From Colletes latitarsis (Eukaryota > Arthropoda > Insecta > Hymenoptera > Colletidae), in NCBI RefSeq assembly GCF_051014445.1, contig NC_135134.1:1765672-1829671 (forward strand): a DNA stretch of 64,000 nucleotides, in the 5' to 3' direction. The notes beneath the pieces are model-generated. The model was not told the DNA's origin. It saw nothing but the letters and a program-made list of their open reading frames with translations, and did not search any database. Position numbers and translations under genes: made by a program. Positions 10,866 through 24,070 of the stretch are shown piece by piece. Position 1 is the first letter of the stretch. Every line of letters starts with the position of its first letter.

Positions 10866-11745
10866 ATATTTTAGAGGATAACGCCGGTTATGTCTGGGTT
10901 AGGTCTGGTATTTGCCCTCATCTGGCTCGTACTTTCGCATTTTTCAAATACTTGTTGGCCAGATCCTGGGTTTTTTCTGGTTTGGATAACGTAGTAATGT
11001 GGTACCACACTGAAACAGTCAACTAAGCCTGGTTCCGATTAATATTACAGAGGATAACGCCGGTTATGTCTGGGTTAGGTCTGGTATTTGCCCTCACCTG
11101 GCTCGTACTTTCGCATTTTTCGCATACTTGTTGGCCAGATCCTGGCCTTTTTCTGGCTTTGTCCACGTAGTATTGTGGTACCACATCGAAGCAGTCAATT
11201 AAGCCTGGTTGCGATTAATATTTTAGAGGATAGCGCCAGTTATGTCTCGGTTAGGTCTGGGATTTGCCCTCAGCTGGCTCGTACTTTCGCATTTTTCAAA
11301 TACTTGTTGGCCAGATCCTGGGTTTTTTCTGGTTTGGATAACGTAGTAATGTGGTACCACACTGAAACAGTCAATTATACCTGGTTCCGATTAATACTTT
11401 AGAGGATAACGCCGGTTATGTCTCGGTTAGGTCTGGGATTTGCCCTCATCTGGTTCGTACTTTCCCATTTTTCGCATACTTGTTGGCCAGATCCTGGGCT
11501 TTTTCTGGTTTGGATCACGTAATAATGTGGTTCCACACCGAAGCAGTAAATTAAACCAGGTTGCGATTAATATTTTAAAGGATATCGCCGGTTATGTCTC
11601 GGTTAGGTCTGGGATTTGCCCTCATCTGGCTCGTACTTTTGCATTTTTCGCATACTTGTTGGCCAAATCCTGGCCTTTTTCTGGCTTTGACCACGTAGTA
11701 ATCTGGTACCACACTGAAACATTCAATTAATCCAGGATGCTATTA
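10866..11745. repeat. 880-bp (five-monomer) tandem duplication, copy 2
   Basis: The copy ends where ATATTTTACAGGATAACG with GTCTCGGTTAGG replaces ATATTTTAGAGGATAACG with GTCTGGGTTAGG at ~11,745. Sequence beyond continues as the CATGTGGCTCG monomer that also follows the module at ~22.1 and ~28.4 kb. Confidence 0.9.
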
Positions 11746-14700
11746 ATATTTTACAGGATAACGCCGGTTATGTCTCGGTTAGGTCTGGGATTTGCCCTCA
11801 TGTGGCTCGTACTTTCGCATCTTTCCCATACTTGTTGGCCAGATCCTGGCATTATTCTGACTTGGTCCACGTAGTAATGTGGCCCCACACCGAAACAGTC
11901 AATAAAAGCTGGTTCCGATTAATATTTTAGAGGATAACGCCGGTAATGTCAGGGTTAGGTCTGGTATTTGCCCTCATCTGGCTCATACTTTCGCGTTTTT
12001 CACATACTTGTTGGCCAGACTCTGGGTTTTTTCTGCTTTGGATCCCGTACTAATGTGATTCCACACCGAAACAGTCAATTGAACCTGGTTGCGATTAATA
12101 TTTTAGGGGATAACGCCGGTTATGTCTGGGTTAGGTCTGGTATTTGCCCTCATCTGGCTCGTACTTTCACATTTTTCGCTTACTTGTTGGCCAGATCTCG
12201 GGTTTTTTGTGATTTGGATCCCGTCGTAATGTAGTTCCACACCGAAACAGTCAAGTAAACCTGGTTACGATTAATATTTTGGAGGATAACGCTGGTTATG
12301 CTTGGGTTAGTTCTGGTATTTGCAATCATCAGGCACATACTTTCGCATTTTTCGCATACTTGTTGGCCAGATCCTGGCCTTTTTCTGGTTTGGATCATGT
12401 AGTAATGCGGTAGCACACCTAAACGGTCAATTAAAGCTGGTTGCGATTAATATTTTAGAGGATAACGCCGGTTAAGTCTCGGTTAGGTCTGGGATTTGCC
12501 CTCATCTGGCTCGTACTTTCGCAATTTTCGCATACTTGTTGGCCAGATCCTGGGCTTTTTCTCGCTTGGATCACGTAGTAATGTGGTACCACACCGAAAC
12601 AGTCAACTAAACCTGGTTCCGAATAATATTTTAGAGGATAACGCCGGTTATGTCGGGGTTAGGTCTAGTATTTGCCCCTCATCTGGCTCGTACTTTCGCA
12701 TTTTTCGCATACTTGTCGGTCAGTTCCTGGCCTTTTTCTGGCTTTGACCACGAAGTATTGTGGTACCACATCGAAGCAGTCAATTAAAACTGGTTGCGAT
12801 TAATATTTTAGAGGATAGCGCCGGTTATGTCTCGGTTAGGTCTGGGATTTGCCCTCATCTGGCTCGTACTTTCGCATTTTTCAAATACTTGTTGGCCAGA
12901 TCCAGGGTTTTTTCTGGTTTGGATAACGTAGTAATGTGGTACCACACTGAAACAGTCAACTAAGCCTGGTTCCGATTAATATTACAGAGGATAACGCCGG
13001 TTATGTCTGGGTTAGGTCTGGTATTTGCCCTCATCTGGCTCGTACTTTCACATTTTTCGCTTACTTGTTGGCCAGATCTCGGGTTTTTTGTGATTTGGAT
13101 CCCGTCGTAATGTAGTTCCACACCGAAACAGTCAATTAAACCTGGTTACGATTAATATTTTGGAGGATAACGCTGGTTATGTTTGGGTTAGTTCTGGTAT
13201 TTGCAATCATCAGGCACATGCTTTCGCATTTTTCGCATACTTGTTGGCCAGATCCTGGGCTTTTTCTCGCTTGGATCACGTAGTAATGTGGTAACACACT
13301 GTCAATAAAAGCTGGTTCCGAATAGCATTCTAGAGGATAACGCTGGTTATGTCTGGGTTAGTTCTGGTATTTGCAATCATCTGGCTCATACTTACGCGTT
13401 TTTCGCATACTTGTTGGGCAGATCCTGGGTTTTTTCTTGTTTGGATAACGTAGTAATGTGGTACCACACTGAAACACTCAATAGAAGCTGGTTCCGATTA
13501 ATAGTTTGGAGGATAACGCTGGTTACGTTTGGGTTAGTTCTGGTATTTGCACTCATCTGGCTCGTACTTTCGCATTTCTCGCATACTTGTTGGCCAGATC
13601 CAGGGCTTTTTCTGGTTTGGATCATGTAGCAATGCGGTACCACACCGAAACAGTGAATTAAACCTGTTTGCGATTAATATTTTACAGGATAACGCCGGTT
13701 ATGTCTCGGTTTGGTCTGATATTAGCAATCATCTGGCTCGTACTTTCGCAATTTTCGCATACTTGTTGGGCAGATCCTGGCCTTTTTCTGGCTTGGACCA
13801 CGTAGTAATGCGGTACCACACCGAAACAGTCAATTAAACCTGGTTGCGATTAATATTTTAGGGGATAACGCCGGTTATGTCTGGGTTAGGTCTGGTATTT
13901 GCCCTCATCTGGTTCGTACTTTCGCATTTTTCGCTTACTTGTTGGCCAGATCTCGGGTTTTTTGTGGTTTGGATTCCGTCGTAATGTGGTTCCACACCGA
14001 AACAGTCAATTAAACCTGGTTACGATTAATATTTCGGAGGATAACGCTGGTTATGTTTGGGTTAGTTCTGGTATTTGCAATCATCAGGCACACACTTTCG
14101 CATTTTTCGCATACTTGTTGGCCAGATCCTGGCCTTTTTCTGGTTTCGATCACGTAGTAATGCGGTAGCACACCTAAACAGTCAATTAAAGCTGGTTGCG
14201 ATTAATATTTTACAGGATAACGCCGGTTATGTCTCGGTTAGGTCTGGGATTTGCCCTCATCTGGCTCGTACTTTCGCACTTTTCGCATACTTGTTGGCCA
14301 GATCCTGGGCTTTTTCTGGCTTGGATCACGTAGTACTGTGGTAACACAATGTCAATAAAAGCTGGTTCCGAATAGCATTCTAGAGGATAACGCTGGTTAT
14401 GTCTGGGTTAGTTCTGGTATTTGCAATCATCTGGCTCATACTTACGCGTTTTTCGCATACTTGTTGGGCAGATCCTGGGTTTTTTCTTGTTTGGATCACG
14501 CAGTAATGCGGTACCACACCGAAACAGTCAATTAAACCTGTTTGCGATTAATATTTTACAGGATAACGTCGGTTATGTCTCGGTTAGGTCTAGGATTTAC
14601 CCTCATCTGGCTCGTACTTTCGCATTTCTCCCATACTTGTTGGCCAGATCCTGGCCTTTCTCTGGCAATGACCACGTAGTAATGTGGTACCACACTGAAA

Positions 14701-14948
14701 CAGTCAATTAAACCTGGTTTGAATTAATATTTTAGAGGATAACGCCGGTTATGTCTGGGTTAGGTCTGGTATTTGCCCTCATCTGGCTCGTACTTTCGCA
14801 TTTTTCGCTTACTTGTTGGCCAGATCCTGGGCTTTTTCTGGCTCGGATCACGTAGTAATGTGGTACCACACTGAAACAGTCAACTAAGCCTGGTTCCGAT
14901 TAATATTACAGAGGATAACGCCGGTTATGTCTGGGTTAGGTCTGGTAT
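11088..14948. repeat. B HOR unit 1, 22 monomers (3,861 bp)
   Basis: Defined anchor to anchor (CACCTGGCTCG monomer). Its length equals 22 x 176 - 11: one +1 (12,674) and two -6 (13,299; 14,348). It holds the CATTTCTCGCATAC/CCAGGGCTTTTTC, TTTGGTCTGATATTAGC, GGTTCGTACTTTCGC and TTTCGATCACG monomers in an order that recurs in later units. Confidence 0.75.
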
Positions 14949-17928
14949 TTGCCCTCACCTGGCTCGTACTTTCGCATTTTTCGCATACTTGTTGGCCAGA
15001 TCCTGGCCTTTTTCTGGCTTTGTCCGCGTAGTATTGTGGTACCACATCGAAGCAGTCAATTAAGCCTGGTTGCGATTAATATTTTAGAGGATAGCGCCAG
15101 TTATGTCTCGGTTAGGTCTGGGATTTGCCCTCAGCTGGCTCGTACTTTCGCATTTTTCAAATACTTGTTGGCCAGATCCTGGGTTTTTTCTGGTTTGGAT
15201 AACGTAGTAATGTGGTACCTCACTGAAACAGTCAATTATACCTGGTTCCGATTAATACTTTAGAGGATAACGCCGGTTATGTCTCGGTTAGGTCTGGGAT
15301 TTGCCCTCATCTGGTTCGTACTTTCCCATTTTTCGCATACTTGTTGGCCAGATCCTGGGCTTTTTCTGCTTTGGATCCCGTACTAATGTGATTCCACACC
15401 GAAACAGTCAATTGAACCTGGTTGCGATTAATATTTTAGGGGATAACGCCGGTTGTGTCTGGGTTAGGTCTGGTATTTGCCCTCATCTGGCTCGTACTTT
15501 CACATTTTTCGCTTACTTGTTGGCCAGATCTCGGGTTTTTTGTGATTTGGATCCCGTCGTAATGTAGTTCCACACCGAAACAGTCAAGTAAACCTGGTTA
15601 CGATTAATATTTTGGAGGATAACGCTGGTTATGCTTGGGTTAGTTCTGGTATTTGCAATCATCAGGCACATACTTTCGCATTTTTCGCATACTTGTTGGC
15701 CAGATCCTGGCCTTCTTCTGGTTTGGATCATGTAGTAATGCGGTAGCACACCTAAACAGTCAATTAAAGCTGGTTGCGATTAATATTTTAGAGGATAACG
15801 CCGGTTAAGTCTCGGTTAGGTCTGGGATTTGCCCTCATCTGGCTCGTACTTTCGCAATTTTCGCATACTTGTTGGCCAGATCCTGGGCTTTTTCTCGCTT
15901 GGATCACGTAGTAATGTGGTACCACACCGAAACAGTCAATTAAACCTGGTTCCGAATAATATTTTAGAGGATAGCGCCGGTTATGCCTCGGTTAGGTCTG
16001 CGATTTGCCCTCATCTGGCTCGTACTTTCGCATTTTTCAAATACTTGTTGGCCAGATCCAGGGTTTTTTCTGGTTTGGATAACGTAGTAATGTGGTACCA
16101 CACTGAAACAGTCAACTAAGCCTGGTTCCGATTAATATTACAGAGGATAACGCCGGTTATGTCTGGGTTAGGTCTGGTATTTGCCCTCATCTGGCTCGTA
16201 CTTTCACATTTTTCGCTTACTTGTTGGCCAGATCTCGGGTTTTTTGTGATTTGGATCCCGTCGTAATGTAGTTCCACACCGAAACAGTCAATTAAACCTG
16301 GTTACGATTAATATTTTGGAGGATAACGCTGGTTATGTTTGGGTTAGTTCTGGTATTTGCAATCATCAGGCACATACTTTCGCATTTTTCGCATACTTGT
16401 TGGCCAGATCCTGGGCTTTTTCTCGCTTGGATCACGTAGTAATGTGGTAACACACTGTCAATAAAAGCTGGTTCCGAAAAGCATTCTAGAGGATAACGCT
16501 GGTTATGTCTGGGTTAGTTCTGGTATTTGCAATCATCTGGCTCATACTTACGCGTTTTTCGCATACTTGTTGGGCAGATCCTGGGTTTTTTCTTGTTTGG
16601 ATAACGTAGTAATGTGGTACCACACTGAAACACTCAATAGAGGCTGGTTCCGATTAATAGTTTGGAGGATAACGCTGGTTACGTTTGGGTTAGTTCTGGT
16701 ATTTGCACTCATCTGGCTCGTACTTTCGCATTTCTCGCATACTTGTTGGCCAGATCCAGGGCTTTTTCTGGTTTGGATCATGTAGTAATGCGGTACCACA
16801 CCGAAACAGTGAATTAAACCTGTTTGCGATTAATATTTTACAGGATAACGCCGGTTATGTCTCGGTTAGGTCTGGGATTTGCCCTCATCTGGCTCGTACT
16901 TTCGCACTTTTCGCATACTTGTTGGCCAGATCCTGGGCTTTTTCTGGCTTGGATCACGTAGTACTGTGGTAACACAATGTCAATAAAAGCTGGTTCCGAA
17001 TAGCATTCTAGAGGATAACGCTGGTTATGTCTGGGTTAGTTCTGGTATTTGCAATCATCTGGCTCATACTTACGCGTTTTTCGCATACTTGTTGGGCAGA
17101 TCCTGGGTTTTTTCTTGTTTGGATCATGCAGTAATGCGGTACCACACCGAAACAGTCAATTAAACCTGTTTGCGATTAATATTTTACAGGATAACGTCGG
17201 TTATGTCTCGGTTAGGTCTAGGATTTACCCTCATCTGGCTCGTACTTTCGCATTTTTCCCATACTTGTAGGCCAGATCCTGGCCTTTCTCTGGCATTGAC
17301 CACGTAGTAATGTGGTACCACACTGAAACAGTCAATTAAACCTGGTTTGAATTAATATTTTAGAGGATAACGCCGGTTATGTCTGGGTTAGGTCTGGTAT
17401 TTGCCCTCATCTGGCTCGTACTTTCGCATTTTTCGCTTACTTGTTGGCCAGATCCTGGGCTTTTTCTGGCTCGGATCACGTAGTAATGTGGTACCACACT
17501 GAAACAGTCAATAGAAGCTGGTTCCGAATAGTATTTTAGAGGATAACGCAGGTTACGTCTGGGTTAGTTGTGGTATTCGCAATCATCTGGCACATACTTT
17601 CGCGTTTTTCGCATACTTGTTGGCCAGATCCTGGCCTTTTTCTGGCTTTGACCACGTAGTATTGTGGTACCACATCGAGGCAGTCAATTAAAACTGGTTG
17701 CGATTATTATTTTAGAGGATAGCGCCGGTTATGTCTCGGTTAGGTCTGGGATTTGCCCCCATCTGGCTCGTACTGTCGCATTTTTCAAATACTTGTTGGC
17801 CAGATCCTGGGTTTTTTCTGGTTTGGATAACGTAGTAATGTGGTACCACACTGAAACAGTCAACTAAGCCTGGTTCCGATTAATATTACAGAGGATAACG
17901 CCGGTTATGTCTGGGTTAGGTCTGGTAT
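14949..17928. repeat. B HOR unit 2, 17 monomers (2,980 bp), three monomers lost internally
   Basis: 2,980 = 17 x 176 - 12. Compared with units 1 and 3, about 528 bp (three monomers) is missing near 16,810-16,870. The sequence passes seamlessly from GTGAATTAAACCTGTTTGCG into the CTTTCGCACTTTTCGC monomer. The monomers carrying TTTGGTCTGATATTAGC, TTGGATTCCGTCG and TTTCGATCACG are absent. Confidence 0.8.
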
Positions 17929-20900
17929 TTGCCCTCACCTGGCTCGTACTTTCGCATTTTTCGCATACTTGTTGGCCAGATCCTGGCCTTTTTCTGGCTT
18001 TGTCCGCGTAGTATTGTGGTACCACATCGAAGCAGTCAATTAAGCCTGGTTGCGATTAATATTTTAGAGGATAGCGCCAGTTATGTCTCGGTTAGGTCTG
18101 GGATTTGCCCTCAGCTGGCTCGTACTTTCGCATTTTTCAAATACTTGTTGGCCAGATCCTGGGTTTTTTCTGGTTTGGATAACGTAGTAATGTGGTACCT
18201 CACTGAAACAGTCAATTATACCTGGTTCCGATTAATACTTTAGAGGATAACGCCGGTTATGTCTCGGTTAGGTCTGGGATTTGCCCTCATCTGGTTCGTA
18301 CTTTCCCATTTTTCGCATACTTGTTGGCCAGATCCTGGGCTTTTTCTGGTTTGGATCACGTAATAATGTGGTTCCACACCGAAACAGTCAATTGAACCTG
18401 GTTGCGATTAATATTTTAGGGGATAACGCCGGTTATGTCTGGGTTAGGTCTGGTATTTGCCCTCATCTGGCTCGTACTTTCACATTTTTCGCTTACTTGT
18501 TGGCCAGATCTCGGGTTTTTTGTGATTTGGATCCCGTCGTAATGTAGTTCCACACCGAAACAGTCAAGTAAACCTGGTTACGATTAATATTTTGGAGGAT
18601 AACGCTGGTTATGCTTGGGTTAGTTCTGGTATTTGCAATCATCAGGCACATACTTTCGCATTTTTCGCATACTTGTTGGCCAGATCCTGGCCTTTTTCTG
18701 GTTTGGATCATGTAGTAATGCGGTAGCACACCTAAACGGTTTATTAAAGCTGGTTGCGATTAATATTTTAGAGGATAACGCCGGTTAAGTCTCGGTTAGG
18801 TCTGGGATTTGCCCTCATCTGGCTCGTACTTACGCATTTTTCGCATACTTGTCGGTCAGTTCCTGGCCTTTTTCTGGCTTTGACCACGAAGTATTGTGGT
18901 ACCACATCGAAGCAGTCAATTAAAACTGGTTGCGATTAATAATTTAGAGGATAGCGCCGGTTATGTCTCGGTTAGGTCTGGGATTTGCCCTCATCTGGCT
19001 CGTACTTTCGCATTTTTCAAATACTTGTTGGCCAGATCCAGGGTTTTTTCTGGTTTGGATAACGTAGTAATGTGGTACCACACTGAAACAGTCAACTAAG
19101 CCTGGTTCCGATTAATATTACAGAGGATAACGCCGGTTATGTCTGGGTTAGGTCTGGTATTTGCCCTCATCTGGCTCGTACTTTCACATTTTTCGCTTAC
19201 TTGTTGGCCAGATCTCGGGTTTTTTGTGATTTGGATCCCGTCGTAATGTAGTTCCACACCGAAACAGTCAATTAAACCTGGTTACGATTAATATTTTGGA
19301 GGATAACGCTGGTTATGTTTGGGTTAGTTCTGGTATTTGCAATCATCAGGCACATACTTTCGCATTTTTCGCATACTTGTTGGCCAGATCCTGGGCTTTT
19401 TCTCGCTTGGATCACGTAGTAATGTGGTAACACACTGTCAATAAAAGCTGGTTCCGAATAGCATTCTAGAGGATAACGCTGGTTATGTCTGGGTTAGTTC
19501 TGGTATTTGCAATCATCTGGCTCATACTTACGCGTTTTTCGCATACTTGTTGGGCAGATCCTGGGTTTTTTCTTGTTTGGATAACGTAGTAATGTGGTAC
19601 CACACTGAAACACTGAATAGAAGCTGGTTCCGATTAATAGTTTGGAGGATAACGCTGGTTACGTTTGGGTTAGTTCTGGTATTTGCACTCATCTGGCTCG
19701 TACTTTCGCATTTCTCGCATACTTGTTGGCCAGATCCAGGGCTTTTTCTGGTTTGGATCATGTAGTAATGCGGTACCACACCGAAACAGTGAATTAAACC
19801 TGTTTGCGATTAATATTTTACAGGATAACGCCGGTTATGTCTCGGTTTGGTCTGATATTAGCAATCATCTGGCTCGTACTTTCGCAATTTTCGCATACTT
19901 GTTGGGCAGATCCTGGCCTTTTTCTGGCTTGGACCACGTAGTAATGCGGTACCACACCGAAACAGTCAATTAAACCTGGTTGCGATTAATATTTTAGGGG
20001 ATAACGCCGGTTATGTCTGGGTTAGGTCTGGTATTTGCCCTCATCTGGTTCGTACTTTCGCATTTTTCGCTTACTTGTTGGCCAGATCTCGGGTTTTTTG
20101 TGGTTTGGATTCCGTCGTAATGTGGTTCCACACCGGAACAGTCAATTAAACCTGGTTACGATTAATATTTTGGAGGATAACGCTGGCTATGTTTGGGTTA
20201 GTTCTGGTATTTGCAATCATCAGGCACACACTTTCGCATTTTTCGCATACTTGTTGGCCAGATCCTGGCCTTTTTCTGGTTTCGATCACGTAGTAATGCG
20301 GTAGCACACCTAAACAGTCAATTAAAGCTGGTTGCGATTAATATTTTACAGGATAACGCCGGTTATGTCTCGGTTAGGTCTGGGATTTGCCCTCATCTGG
20401 CTCGTACTTTCGCACTTTTCGCATACTTGTTGGCCAGATCCTGGGCTTTTTCTGGCTTGGATCACGTAGTACTGTGGTAACACAATGTCAATAAAAGCTG
20501 GTTCCGAATAGCATTCTAGAGGATAACGCTGGTTATGTCTGGGTTAGTTCTGGTATTTGCAATCATCTGGCTCATACTTACGCGTTTTTCGCATACTTGT
20601 TGGGCAGATCCTGGGTTTTTTCTTGTTTGGATCATGCAGTAATGCAGTACCACACCGAAACAGTCAATTAAACCTGTTTGCGATTAATATTTTACAGGAT
20701 AACGTCGGTTATGTCTCGGTTAGGTCTAGGATTTACCCTCATCTGGCTCGTACTTTCGCATTTTTCCCATACTTGTTGGCCAGATCCTGGCCTTTCTCTG
20801 GCATTGACCACGTAGTAATGTGGTACCACACTGAAACAGTCAATTAAACCTGGTTTGAATTAATATTTTAGAGGATAACGCCGGTTATGTCTGGGTTAGG

Positions 20901-22727
20901 TCTGGTATTTGCCCTCATCTGGCTCGTACTTTCGCATTTTTCGCTTACTTGTTGGCCAGATCCTGGGCTTTTTCTGGCTCGGATCACGTAGTAATGTGGT
21001 ACCACACTGAAACAGTCAATAGAAGCTGGTTCCGAATAGTATTTTAGAGGATAACGCAGGTTACGTCTGGGTTAGTTGTGGTATTCGCAATCATCTGGCA
21101 CATACTTTTGCGTTTTTCGCATACTTGTTGGCCAGATCCTGGCCTTTTTCAGGCTTTGACCACGTAGTATTGTGGTACCACATCGAAGCAGTCAATTAAA
21201 ACTGGTTGCGATTATTATTTTAGAGGATAGCGCCGGTTATGTCTCGGTTAGGTCTGGGATTTGCCCCCATCTGGCTCGTACTTTCGCATTTTTCAAATAC
21301 TTGTTGGCCAGATCCTGGGTTTTTTCTGGTTTGGATAACGTAGTAATGTGGTACCACACTGAAACAGTCAACTAAGCCTGGTTCCGATTAATATTACAGA
21401 GGATAACGCCGGTTATGTCTGGGTTTGGTCTGGTATTTGCCCTCACCTGGCTCGTACTTTCGCATTTTTCGCATACTTGTTGGCCAGATCCTGGCCTTTT
21501 TCTGGCTTTGTCCACGTAGTATTGTGGTACCACATCGAAGCAGTCAATTAAGCCTGGTTGCGATTAATATTTTAGAGGATAGCGCCAGTTATGTCTCGGT
21601 TAGGTCTGGGATTTGCCCCCATCTGGCTCGTACTTTCGCATTTTTCAAATACTTGTTGGCCAGATCCTGGGTTTTTTCTGGTTTGGATAACGTCGTAATG
21701 TGGTACCTCACTGAAACAGTCAATTATACCTGGTTCCGATTAATACTTTAGAGGATAACGCCGGTTATGTCTCGGTTAGGTCTGGGATTTGCCCTCATCT
21801 GGTTCGTACTTTCCCATTTTTCGCATACTTGTTGGCCAGATCCTGGGCTTTTTCTGGTTTGGATCATGTAATAATGTGGTTCCACACCGAAGCAGTAAAT
21901 TAAACCAGGTTGCGATTAATATTTTAAAGGATATCGCCGGTTATGTCTCGGTTAGGTCTGGGATTTGCCCTCATCTGGCTCGTGCTTTTGCATTTTTCGC
22001 ATACTTGTTGGCAAAATCCTGGCCTTTTTCTGGCTTTGACCACGTAGTAATCTGGTACCACACTGAAACATTCAATTAATCCAGGATGCTATTAATATTT
22101 TACAGGATAACGCCGGTTATGTCTCGGTTAGGTCTGGGATTTGCCCTCATGTGGCTCGTACTTTCGCATCTTTCCCATACTTGTTGGCCAGATCCTGGTA
22201 TTATTCTGACTTGGTCCACGTAGTAATGTGGCCCCACACCGAAACAGTCAATAAAAGCTGGTTCCGATTAATATTTTAGAGGATAACGCCGGTAATGTCA
22301 GGGTTAGGTCTGGTATTTGCCCTCATCTGGCTCATACTTTCGCGTTTTTCACATACTTGTTGGCCAGACTCTGGGTTTTTTCTGCTTTGGATCCCGTACT
22401 AATGTTATTCCACACCGAAACAGTCAATTGAACCTGGTTGCGATTAATATTTTAGGGGATAACGCCGGTTATGTCTGGGTTAGGTCTGGTATTTGCCCTC
22501 ATCTGGCTCGTACTTTCACATTTTTCGCTTACTTGTTGGCCAGATCTCGGGTTTTTTGTGATTTGGATCCCGTCGTAATGTAGTTCCACACCGAAACAGT
22601 CAAGTAAACCTGGTTACGATTAATATTTTGGAGGATAACGCTGGTTATGCTTGGGTTAGTTCTGGTATTTGCAATCATCAGGCACATACTTTCGCATTTT
22701 TCGCATACTTGTTGGCCAGATCCTGGG
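17614..22727. repeat. 5.1-kb duplication in B, copy 1
   Basis: Matches 23,756-29,046. The offset is 6,142 bp up to ~18,730 and 6,319 bp after ~18,896; the 177-bp step is one extra monomer in copy 2. Rare shared variants include GATTATTATTTTAG, ATTAATAATTTAGAGG, TCATGCAGTAATGCAG and CACACCGGAACAG. Confidence 0.85.
17929..21436. repeat. B HOR unit 3, 20 monomers (3,508 bp), one 177-bp monomer lost
   Basis: 3,508 = 20 x 176 - 12. Near 18,830-18,870 a monomer found in units 1 and 4 is missing: TCGCAATTTTCGC with the GCCCCTCATCTGG insertion, present at 24,951-25,202. CTTACGCATTTTTCGC runs directly into CTTGTCGGTCAGTTCC. Otherwise it closely matches unit 4. Confidence 0.8.
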
Positions 22728-24070
22728 CTTTTTCTCGCTTGGATCACGTAGTACTGTGGTAACACAATGTCAATAAAAGCTGGTTCCGAATAGCATTCTA
22801 GAGGATAACGCTGGTTATGTCTGGGTTAGTTCTGGTATTTGCAATCATCTGGCTCATACTTACGCGTTTTTCGCATACTTGTTGGGCAGATCCTGGGTTT
22901 TTTCTTCTTTGGATCATGCAGTAATGCGGTACCACACCGAAACAGTCAATTAAACCTGTTTGCGATTAATATTTTACAGGATAACGCCGGTTATGTCTCG
23001 GCTTGGTCTGGTATTAGCAATCATCTGGCTCGTACATTCGCAATTTTCGCATACTTGTTGGGCAGATCCTGGCCTTTTTCTGGCTTGGACCACGTAGTAA
23101 TGCGGTACCACACCGAAACAGTTATTCAAACCTGGTTGGGATTAATATTTTAGAGGATAACGCCGGTTATGTCTCGGTTAGGTCTGGGATTTGTCCTCAT
23201 CTGGCTCGTACTTTCGAATTATTCGCATACTTGTTGGCAAGATCCTGGGCATTTTCAGGCTAGGATCAGGTAGTAATGTGGTACCACACTGAAACCGTCA
23301 ATAAAAGCTGGTTCCGATTAGTATTTTTGAGGCCACCGCTGGTTATGTATGGGTTAGTTCTGGTATTTGCAATCATCTGGCTTATACTTTCGCGTTTTTC
23401 GCATACTTGTTGGCCGGATCCTGGCCTTTTTCTGGTTTGGATCACGTAGTAATGCGGTACCACACGGAAACAATCAATTAAACCTGGTTTCGATTCATAT
23501 CTTAGAGGATAACGCCGGTTATGTCTGGGTTAGGTCTGGTATTTGCCCTCATCTGGCTCGTACTTTAGCATTATTCGCATACTTGTTGGCCAGATCCTGG
23601 GCTTTTTCTGGCTTGGACCACGTAGTAATGTGGTACCACACCGAAACAGCCGATTAAACCTGGTTGCGATTAATATTTTAGAGGATAACGTCGGTTATGT
23701 CTCGGTTAGGTCTGGGATTTGCCCTCATCTGGCTCGTACTTTCGCATTTTTCGCATACTTGTTGGCCAGATCCTGGCCTTTTTCTGGCTTTGACCACGTA
23801 GTATTGTGGTACCACATCGAAGCAGTCAATTAAAACTGGTTGCGATTATTATTTTAGAGGATAGCGCCGGTTATGTCTCGGTTAGGTCTGGGATTTGCCC
23901 CCATCTGGCTCGTACTTTCGCATTTTTCAAATACTTGTTGGCCAGATCCTGGGTTTTTTCTGGTTTGGATAACGTAGTAATGTGGTACCACACTGAAACA
24001 GTCAACTAAGCCTGGTTCCGATTAATATTACAGAGGATAACGCCGGTTATGTCTGGGTTAGGTCTGGTAT
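21437..24070. repeat. B HOR unit 4, 15 monomers (2,634 bp), rearranged
   Basis: 2,634 = 15 x 176 - 6. At ~22,727 the expected sequence switches to a block (22,738-23,590) that recurs only at 30,636-31,488. That block includes unusual monomers with TATTTTTGAGGCCACCGCTGG and CTAGGATCAGGTAG. A fresh anchor module then starts near 23,756. Confidence 0.75.
22738..23590. repeat. Relocated 853-bp block with 'GGCCACCGC' monomer, copy 1
   Basis: Matches 30,636-31,488 (offset 7,898 = 45 monomers - 22). It contains TTTTTTCTTCTTTGG, GTCTCGGCTTGG, TTCGAATTATTCGC, TATTTTTGAGGCCACC and TTTAGCATTATTCGC. These variants are absent from the HOR units on either side. Confidence 0.8.

Larger units (their letters stand above)
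1..11750. repeat. Subarray A: heterogeneous monomers with scattered duplications
   Basis: About 67 monomers. Common variants are CGCATTTTTCAAATAC, TTGGATAACGTAG, the TGTGGTACCACA palindrome, TTCCGATTAATATT, and GTCTGGGTTAGG alternating with GTCTCGGTTAGG. Five monomers are 177 bp and none is shorter than 176 bp. Long-range copies exist at offsets of 3,347 (19 monomers +3 bp), 8,805 (50 monomers +5), 1,232 (7 monomers) and 880 bp (5 monomers). The right edge is set after the 880-bp tandem duplication, because HOR units of the B type take over there. The edge is soft: sequence from ~11.4 to ~12.4 kb recurs inside B at an offset of 10,349 bp (~21.8-22.7 kb). Confidence 0.75.
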
